Positions 56,435 through 64,000 of a stretch of DNA of 64,000 nucleotides are shown piece by piece. The notes under the pieces are model-generated. The model had not been told where the DNA came from. It was given only the letters and a program-made list of their open reading frames with translations, and made no database searches. Made by a program: the position numbers and the translations under genes. Source of the stretch: Ramazzottius varieornatus (lineage: Eukaryota > Tardigrada > Eutardigrada > Parachela > Ramazzottiidae); assembly GCA_001949185.1 (NCBI GenBank), contig BDGG01000014.1:752504-816503 (forward strand), given 5' to 3'. The number at the start of each line of letters is the position of its first letter. Within the stretch, counting starts at the first letter, position 1.

Positions 56435-58362
56435 CTGTATTCTCTCCGGTAATTTCCCTACGTCACTCGAACGGTTTTTACAAATGATGCAAGAATGAAA
56501 TTGCGGTATCTGCCACAGTGGCAAAACCGTGTCGTCATGAGACTCAATCAACGACATGCAATCAATCACAAGCGTGTATATAGTTTCAAACAAAGATTAG
56601 TCAGCTGTTCAACAGGAGGCTTCTTCGTCTCCCTCAGACAATTCATATCCGCCGATTCGCATTGTACTTTTCGTTGCGTTTTTCTCTGTCAGAGAACTTT
56701 TGTCTTTCGAAATCGCATTTTGATCTTGCAACCTATTGGTGCGATTATGGTGAAGGATGAGGAGACTGAGGAATCGACCGACGAACTCGAACCAGCGCCG
56801 TAGAAAGGAAATTCTTGAGGATACTCGGCCGGAGGTACGAGCGAAAATCATCTGCGACGTGGATCACGGCGTAAGTCGTCTCGAATACTCGTACACTAAT
56901 TCCAGTTGAATGTTGTAAAGGGTATATTATACTGATTTTGTTTCGTGCAGGTCAGTGTTGGTGAAGTAGCCGATAAGTACGACATGTCAGTGCGAAATGT
57001 TCGAAACATCTGCAGGCTGAAAACCAAACTTTCAGAAACCTTAAAGAATGGAGGTGCAGAAGTGCGGAAGAGAAAGAAGATTGAACTGAAGCTGCAGTTC
57101 CCGCAGATCGACGAAGGTTGCCTGAAGTTTTTAAAGTGGGCCCGTGACAGAAGAATTCCGATTCGCCCCGTCTTTCTGAAGAATGTCACCACTTTCAGAT
57201 GCAGTGAATGGTTAGATAAGTTCCTGCGACGTCATGACATCAACCTTCAGCGTCTTCACGGTAAAACTAAATCTCAGTTTCTGGCAGACTTATAATGCTA
57301 ATCTAACAACCTAATTTGCTTGTGGGGGAGGAATCCAGCACCGACTTGGCTGCTCTCGAGGAATGGTTCGCAGAAGACTTGCCGACCATTCTTCTTAACA
57401 TTGACCCTCGGAATCTTCTGAATGCTGACGAGACAGGTCTATGGTGGCGCAATGTGGGAATTTGCTCTTTGGTCACATGAGGTAAGCAGCAGACCGGCGT
57501 CAAGGTAGCCAAAGACAGAATTACCATATTCTTACTGTGCTCCGCCGCGGGTGAAAAGTTTGCAATCTGTGTGATTGGCACTTCCGAGAGACCCTGAGCA
57601 TTTCAGAAAAATGCTGTACATGACGTTACGGTTGGTGAATATGTGTTCTCATACTACCACAATTCCACGGCATGGATGACCACAGTTGTCTTCAACTCGT
57701 GGCTCGACTGGGTCAATGGCGAAATGGTCAAACAGAACCGACATGCTCTTCTGATTGTGGACAACTTCATAGCTCACAAGGTCGCTTCTCGCCCAAATAT
57801 CAAAATTACGTTTCTTCCTACCTAAGTGCACGGCAAAAGCGCAGCCACTCGATGCCGGCATCATCAAGTGCTTCAAAGATGCGTTCAAACATCATCTTTT
57901 CAGACGTGTGTTTGAAAGAATCCCAACCGTTACCGGAGTTGAAGATTTCGTGAAGGGATTGACAATTTTCGATGCAGTAGACTGGGCAATGGAAGCTTGG
58001 AAAAACGTCAGGCCTTCCACTATCGTTAATTGTTTTCACAAGTGTGAGATGGTCGAAGAGAAGTGGAGTGAAAACCAGTCAGAAGAAACTGCGGAAGTCA
58101 CTAGTCCAGCACATTCTTCTGCTTTGTCGGTTGTGCAAAGTCTTGTGAGTTTCGATGACGATGTGTTGTAGATACTGCAGTGTAGTGTTGATTTTACCTC
58201 TTAAAACTTGTGTTTCCTTGTGATTGTTTCGTTCTTGCTGTGCAAATTTTTGTTTAAAATGACGTAGTAAACTGACGTAGAGCGAAAGCTGCCTGTTCGC
58301 TTCGCAAACTGTTTAACAAAAGTATCGCCTGTGACGTAGGGAAATTACTGGAGAGAATACAG
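56435..58362. mobile_element. Tigger/pogo-like transposon with TA target duplication
   Basis: Terminal inverted repeats of 32 bp (56435-56466 and 58331-58362) begin CTGTATTCTCTCC and end CCCTACGTCAC, with one mismatch. TA flanks both ends (56433-56434, 58363-58364), as expected for the Tc1/mariner superfamily. Length 1928 bp. It holds one plus-strand transposase pseudogene. Confidence 0.9.
56790..58171 (+). pseudogene. Tigger-like transposase, several stops
   Basis: An exon near 56800-56870 (RRKEILEDTRPEVRAKIICD) joins through a short intron (donor about 56871, acceptor TTCGTGCAG at 56950) to a pipsqueak HTH (GEVADKYDMSVRNVRNI) and a CENP-B-type HTH (WLDKFLRRHDINLQRLHG). After a stop near 57293, the catalytic part reads LLNADETGLWWRN (first Asp), a stop in between, HALLIVDNFIAHK (second) and, after a frame change, AQPLDAGIIKCFKDAFKHH (third). 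At least three stops and one shift make it inactive. All three catalytic aspartates are still readable. Confidence 0.75.
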
Positions 58363-59770
58363 TACCGTCTTAGAAGCTTCAGTATGATCCATGCTGCGTG
58401 ACCAGTGATCACAGAAAAACCGGAAAGTTCTGACCCTTTGGTTCACTTAGTGGCGCATTTTACTTGAAAAATACAAAGCGTACATATGTGGTGCTTGGCC
58501 CGATCTGACCCCACCTCACAATTTTAGCCAGTTAAAAATTGGGGAAGGTGATTTACGGGGGGTAAATCCAGAGCTCAGAATTGCGTGGTCTTCTTAGTGT
58601 TAGCCGATCAATCAATCAATCAATCAATCAATAAAAATGTACTTGATTGCTTGATTGATGAAATCAGCGATGAGTTTTCTCTTCGATTAATTACTGGAAT
58701 TTTCTGACTGTTCGGGTGATTTTTGTTCGGTTGATTCTTTTATTGACGTTCATAGACTTTTGATGATCCGGTCCAACCGGATTGATGATTTGGAATGCCG
58801 ACTCGGTTCGGTCTTCCCTTGAGTCGAAGCGTTCAGAAGTCCGGCCCGGACTTATTGGACGGCTCGATCGAATGAAAGATCGGACCAAATAGCCAGCCGA
58901 GTGACAGGCTGTCATGTCAGATGGAGATCCGACAAGACAGTCTGATCGTCAGTGATGTCAGCACCTCACCTGAAAAAAAACGCATTCAGTTTTGAAAGAC
59001 TATAGCTTTCATATGCGCTGCAGTGCGGGCTGTCAGCCTTTCCCGTGAATACTGATGTTCTGTGTTCGGCACAGATCTCCACGGCTGAATGAGAATCTTG
59101 TGATATTTTTTTCAGATATTTTTTTTTCGTTTAGAAATCTGAAACGGTTGAGAGAAACGGCTATATTGGGTATCTTCCAGTTTCGAATATAGAATTTCGG
59201 AAACTGGAAGAACGACCAAATATCGAACATCATCTATGCCAAATTTCAACGAAGACATCTTGCCGGGTACCTCTCGTTGCCTCTTCGCACTCAACTGAAA
59301 ATTCGAAAAGCTACCGGAGCTTTCCTTACCGTTAAGGGCAACCTGTTCCCATGAACGTACATGTCACGAAACGGTAGCATTTTCAGGCACAGAAAAATCC
59401 GCGTTTCTGTCAGTCGAGCGACTGTTCCCAAGTGCTCCCCCAAAGACTCACAATATTTGTAAGGTAACAGGGATGAACGAGAGCTGGAATCAAGATCAGG
59501 GTGATCAGATGGAGGATGGAGGAAGGATGGAGGAAGGCGATCAATTGCTGGAACTAAAAGCAGTCAACTGCGACGAAACTTATCGTTTAAAAATTTACAA
59601 GTCCAAAACTTTGCACGTGCATCAGCCACCACGTATACGCCGGTTGAGGAAAGTGTAAACTAGGCACCTGTCCGGCCCAAACGGAAGTACGGAATACAGT
59701 TTGGTCATTACTTTGCTATATAATCTTTTTTTCTTGGGACGCCATGCCCTTTTCTACGAGTGGTACGAAT
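58363..59770. other. No confirmed gene; one short acidic reading
   Basis: This region holds a microsatellite and no clear exon. A 61-codon frame at 59473-59658 (MNESWNQDQGDQMEDGG, ending PPRIRRLRKV) begins directly after a GTAACAG-like site and might be a small exon, but it matches nothing known to me. Confidence 0.35.
58607..58659. repeat. ATCA microsatellite with inverted partner
   Basis: Six or seven ATCA units (about 58606-58632) are followed at 58643-58660 by TTGATTGCTTGATTGATG on the same strand, which can fold back on the first array. Confidence 0.75.
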
Positions 59771-60608
59771 TAGTGATGGTGGCATAAAGGTATCCCGATC
59801 TAATATAATTTTGATTTAATAAAGCCGAGCTGGCAGAGTTCGAAGATAATCTTAATATAATATGCCGCGACCTCGGAGCATCTAATATGATGTTAACATA
59901 TCAGCTTGTTTCGTCGGGTGCTTATTATAATATATTATAAAATTTCTGATCCGTGTGTGAACAGAGCAAGCGAACTTTCCTTCTTAGTCTCAACATCGCT
60001 TTGGCGTTACCGAAGCCAGGGAACTTTCCTCCTTACATACTTTTATCGTTTAACCAAACCTTCTTCAGACCCAGCAACAGATAGATCAAAATTCGACAAA
60101 TTCGACAAATTCGACAAATTCGACACACAGAGCGTTCGAAAGCGCAAAACAGAGCCTGGAAAAGCAGACAGTATCGCCTTCAGCAATGAGCATTGCGAGT
60201 ATGCACGTGGATCGGCGGACTCATGAACCTGCACCATCCAATCAAACGAAGTTGACAATCAATGTATCACCCTGAACGCTGATCAATATACGGTGATGTG
60301 CAGGTGCGTGACGCGTTATGATCCAACCCCAACAGCGCACTGTGCAGAGTCGCACGCTTTCGCTTGACGCAAATCAAGTCTTATTTTGATCAACCGAAGC
60401 CGAAATCGCATATTAATAATTTTAATATGGAGCGCCCTCCGAGTTGATTTTAATACCATATATTCGGCTCTGGTTTCCATATAATTTAATACTAATAGAT
60501 ATCCTGCCTCGTTCGAGGCATCAAATGAATTTAATATAATATATTACATGCTAAAGGCATCTAATAATTTCTAATTTAATATAATATTCATATATGCCAA
60601 CATCACTA
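59771..60608. mobile_element. AT-rich hAT-type MITE
   Basis: This 838-bp element has short inverted ends (TAGTGATGGTGGCATA and TATGCCAACATCACTA) and AT-rich TAATATAAT-containing subterminal regions. The flanks are GTACGAAT (59763-59770) and ATACGAAT (60609-60616), an 8-bp target duplication with one mismatch. The middle is of normal composition and carries a small CGACAAATT tandem array. No transposase. Confidence 0.82.
60089..60125. repeat. 9-bp tandem repeat
   Basis: About four perfect copies of AAATTCGAC in tandem, inside the AT-rich MITE. Confidence 0.85.
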
Positions 60609-61599
60609 ATACGAATATCAGATACAAAGTATCTTTTCTTGGGCCAAGCTGCAAGGTAAGTTCATGGATATGCAGGTGGCATGGTCACTCTAAACTTTCG
60701 CTGTATCCGTAAATTTTCATCGGGTGGTGGAGGGATGAGCTTCGTCCACCTACGGGGATGATTTCAGACACTATGACGTAGATGGCAGATGCAGCGAATA
60801 TTTACAGTACATAATTGATCATCAGTTCGTTCTTCTGTAGAAATTTTAACCATGGGGTGGTTTTACAGACCATATGCAGTTACGCATCTCGAAAGTTGAG
60901 CAGGCCTGTCTGGATCATCGTTAACCGATTTTGGCAACGAATTAAGTCCGGATTTTGTATGGTAATTCGATCGACAAATGTAGTTTTGCGCGTGAACTGG
61001 AGAAAGCTATCATTCAGACTCGTCCACTGAAGCGCTTCGAGCTGAAACGGAACGTTCGGGTTGGTGCTCGGCAGTTGCATACGAACCAGTATTACGAAGT
61101 AAACGGACACAGCCATGCAAGTTCAGTCTGAGCTAGAGAGCAATGGCAAAATACGCATAGGGAGAAAAAAAGCTCAGCTGTTCTGAATCAACGGGGTTTG
61201 TCGGCTGGGTCGTAGCTTTACAGTACTATGCCGGGTGACCCAGTGCAGATTTTCACTAATTCTGATCTTCACCCTCTGTTGTCACTACTAAAGAAATGCT
61301 CCACAATCATGGGTGTCTGGTAGGCTTTTCTTTGTGACGGACACAATCCAGAGGCACCTTCCGATTACCGAGTTTGTCACCATGCCAGTGGCTCATCAGC
61401 GTAGCAGATCTTTAGACCACAAATAGCTGGTGGGTCTCTTGCTTATAACCAGTATGTCACTGTACTGGCCTCGACAGTGTACGTGGTCTTTGCTGTGAAA
61501 GAGCTTTTGTTCCTCTCCCGATAGTGCTTCCTGGAATCTCTTCGTGGGTGCCATCCAGTCGTTGAGGCGCGAAGAATTGATTACATTCTCAAAGTCTTT
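60609..61599. other. No gene seen
   Basis: Short open frames occur on both strands but none shows conserved motifs or splice continuity. No repeats are recognised. Confidence 0.4.
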
Positions 61600-61790
61600 T
61601 CCGCGCATGGATGCGCTGATAAACTGACTTTATCCGCGGGCACATGCGCGGTGAAACTGACTTTATCCGCGGGTGGATGCGCGGATAAAGTATTTCCCCG
61701 CGCATGGAGTTTCTTCGCGCATCCACGCGCGGGTAAAGTCTATTCATCCGCGCATGTACCCGCGGATAAAGTACTGTGGACTTTTGAATC
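61600..61790. repeat. GC-rich palindromic minisatellite
   Basis: Alternating sense and inverted copies of a motif containing ACTTTATCCGCG and GCGCATG. A perfect 12-bp-arm palindrome lies at 61660-61691 (ACTTTATCCGCG, 8-base loop, CGCGGATAAAGT). The CpG density is far above its surroundings. The minus strand is open through it (RIHPRIKSV-type repeats), a by-product of the repeat. Confidence 0.8.
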
Positions 61791-64000
61791 GCCCGGCTCA
61801 CCATAATAATTTATCATTGACTACGGTCTGTCTTGCTGGATGACATGGCCAAACTGCGTGGAATCGCATTTGAGCAGTTTGACTGGCTGTACTATGGCAA
61901 CCGCGCAACACTCCGTGTACAAACGCTAAGTTTTTGAGAGGCTCGGACCACACTTTTCCCAAAGTCGGTAGGGACTATGCTGAAAAACAATGTCGTGGAT
62001 ATGTGCCAGTTTTTCAAACTCGGCCACCTGTGTTACTTACTGCCATCAATTTATCTCCGGGCTAACAGACCAGACCGTTACACATCGCCGAATATTGGGT
62101 AAGTTTGGCTCGATCGTTTTTCCCAATTTCGTCAATATAGTTCAGGTAAGCCAGAATGTTCTAGGACAGAACTTGGTACACGAACTAGACATCTCCGTAG
62201 TCCGTACGGAGCTTTAATCATCGGGGCTGTCTCACTTCATGAGACTCCATGAGTTAAATAAAGCTGTGCGCTTTCTCTGATTTTGCTACTACTTGCTACT
62301 TTTCATGGATGAGTAGCTCTCGAAAAATTTCGCCCCAACTCAAGTGCTAAAACAGTTTCCCTGGATTGGAGTTCTACCACTGGCTGCTGATCCATGATTT
62401 TATGTTCTTACCTGATTCTATTGCACGAAAAACGATTCTCCTGAATGCTAGTTGGATGATTTGCTCAAGTGGACTCGCTGTTTGAAAAAGGCTGGAGCTC
62501 GAGTTATCACTTAGTGGGTGATACTGTACTAACGGGTTTTTTCGAACATGAGAATGTTGTCCGGCTGACGGCGATAGCTCGGGCCATCGAAAAGTAGGGG
62601 CGGGCATACCGTTCGCAGCCCGAATGTAGAAGACCCAAAACTTGTCGGACCCATTTGGCCGGCCAGGCAATAAGCAAAACTACTGAGCAGGAAGGCCGAT
62701 TAGTCTGGGGGTGCAACCAGACTGGCCGACGAGCTTCACTATAAGGTCATAGCTATCCCGTATCAAGCAGGTCTTCCACCATGCCTTCCTCCAAAATATC
62801 CAGCAAAGTTTTTTTCTGCGTTCTTCCCCCGTGTGGATATTGGATAGGGCCAACGTGGATCCAGAACGTGCAGAGCATGCCGTCCCACCGCAAGGAAAAT
62901 TTTAAATTCGGTTGGGAACATTTGAAGTTCGGATGCTTCGTCATACCAAGCTTCTTCCGACGATGCTTTCTCTAGTGCTGAGTCATCAAATCATGAGATA
63001 GTTTAGAAGTATCGAGAAAAGATCGTCAGAACAAGTTGGATGCAACAAAATACCCCTTGCGGATTTCACAGCTGACTGCACTGGAACCGATAATCCGGGT
63101 TCTCATGGCACTGCTCTTTGCTATTTTCAAATTATGCTGAGAATCGCATCGCGGTCAATCGCTTGCCAATTATTACCGATTATTACCGTAATCTGGGTCT
63201 CTGGGCTGGTCAACGTCATGGTCTATTCCGGACAGTTCGCCCTCAAACCTATCTGGAAAAGAATTATATCACAGACGTGATCGTAGACGGTCGTCCAAGA
63301 TGTAATATTGATTAGAATGACCTATGAACGAACCATACCGTAAGGAAAAGGAGGCAGCTGTTGGGGATCGGGCTTTGTCCGCTGGGTGAACCCTCGGACG
63401 AGGCGTCTGGCACTGACTTGGTCTGATGGTAACCATTATTTTTGTCGGGGTACCCTACCCACCACACGCAAGAAGGAAGGGTGCCCTCATGATGCTTCGA
63501 TGCAAGGATGGCTTGCACTTGATATGTTTGAGTTGCGGATAATTCCTGCTGATCGCGCTTCGGTGACCGCGGGGCTCTTCCCTGCTTCTCCATTCCTCGA
63601 ACAATGCAGCGTATTTTACCTTTCCTGCATTGCACCGCTTTTCCGGTCGGACGTTTTGGGATCTTCTGCAGATGCTCGACCAACGCCCAGTTCGGGTGGT
63701 CGCGCATTGTGCAGAGCGGAAGACCACCATAGACATGTACAACGCGGCCCGATGTTTTCCTAATATCAGACATTGTCACTAAGCTCACGAAGTAACCCAT
63801 TGCCACGACACGAGTGGATTTAGATTGTCCCAGAAGCATTATACGACAGACAAGGGTTTACCTAAGGCAGGAAGCGCTTCGATCCTCCTGTTCTCTGGCA
63901 ACTGCAACTCAAGCTCGATCTGTACCAACCGTTGGCGTATGCAGCACGGCAGTTGAACGGTAGGACCGATAATGCCACCGTGTGATCTGCTAGGTAATTT
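61791..64000. other. No confirmed gene; decayed readings
   Basis: Several minus-strand frames (62374-62716, 62753-62944, 63312-63839) have some coding character and could belong to one fossil element, but no catalytic motif is visible. A piggyBac-type origin was considered from PAKWVRQVLGLL and similar phrases and is not supported well enough to state. Confidence 0.3.

Noticed and set aside
62374-63839. Possible piggyBac-type transposase on the minus strand
   Set aside because: A few phrases resemble the family but no catalytic aspartates or cysteine-rich end align in one frame.

Overview
The window is metazoan nuclear DNA, read as such from sequence alone. It holds intron-bearing genes with GT-AG junctions (introns about 57 to 580 bp) and animal-specific families: a nicotinic-type Cys-loop receptor subunit, inturned (planar polarity and ciliogenesis), a CFAP210-like ciliary coiled-coil protein and a SUEL-type (rhamnose-binding-like) lectin. 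These suggest a ciliated invertebrate that is probably not an insect. I cannot name the species. No prokaryotic operon, rRNA gene, convincing tRNA gene or CRISPR array is visible.

Layout. 0-20 kb is accessory DNA. It holds two pogo-like transposons with fossil transposases (1.75-4.12 and 4.47-6.09 kb), small hAT-type elements with 8-bp target duplications, a nested fold-back structure inside the intron of a secreted lectin gene (6.87-8.83 kb), a decayed Mutator-like transposase followed by an intact chromodomain ORF (12.8-15.7 kb), and a bulb-lectin-like membrane protein (17.9-19.0 kb). 19.6-28 kb carries minus-strand host genes: a protein kinase flanked by a 38-bp direct repeat, an eight-exon receptor subunit, and the C-terminal half of inturned. 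28.7-36.2 kb is mostly fossil hAT transposase. 36.4-54.4 kb is the gene-dense core: DDX28-like mitochondrial RNA helicase (+), the C-terminal part of NOL6 (-), eIF4B (+), TMA7 (+), CFAP210-like (-) and a PHOSPHO1/2-like phosphatase (+). 54.4-64 kb is again gene-poor, with a Tigger/pogo-like element (56.4-58.4 kb), an AT-rich hAT-type MITE (59.8-60.6 kb) and a GC-rich palindromic minisatellite (61.6-61.8 kb).

Shared themes. Several core genes act in ribosome production and translation (NOL6, DDX28, eIF4B, TMA7) and two act in cilia (INTU, CFAP210). I see no evidence that this is more than proximity. Two observations stand out. First, a palindrome family of about 50 bp, often tandem at about 72 bp, is found in this window only inside introns of six host genes. 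Second, an uninterrupted chromodomain ORF lies next to a broken Mutator-like transposase, between inverted copies of one repeat. Exon joins were built by hand from reading-frame continuity, GT/AG sites and remembered family sequences; no alignment or transcript was available.
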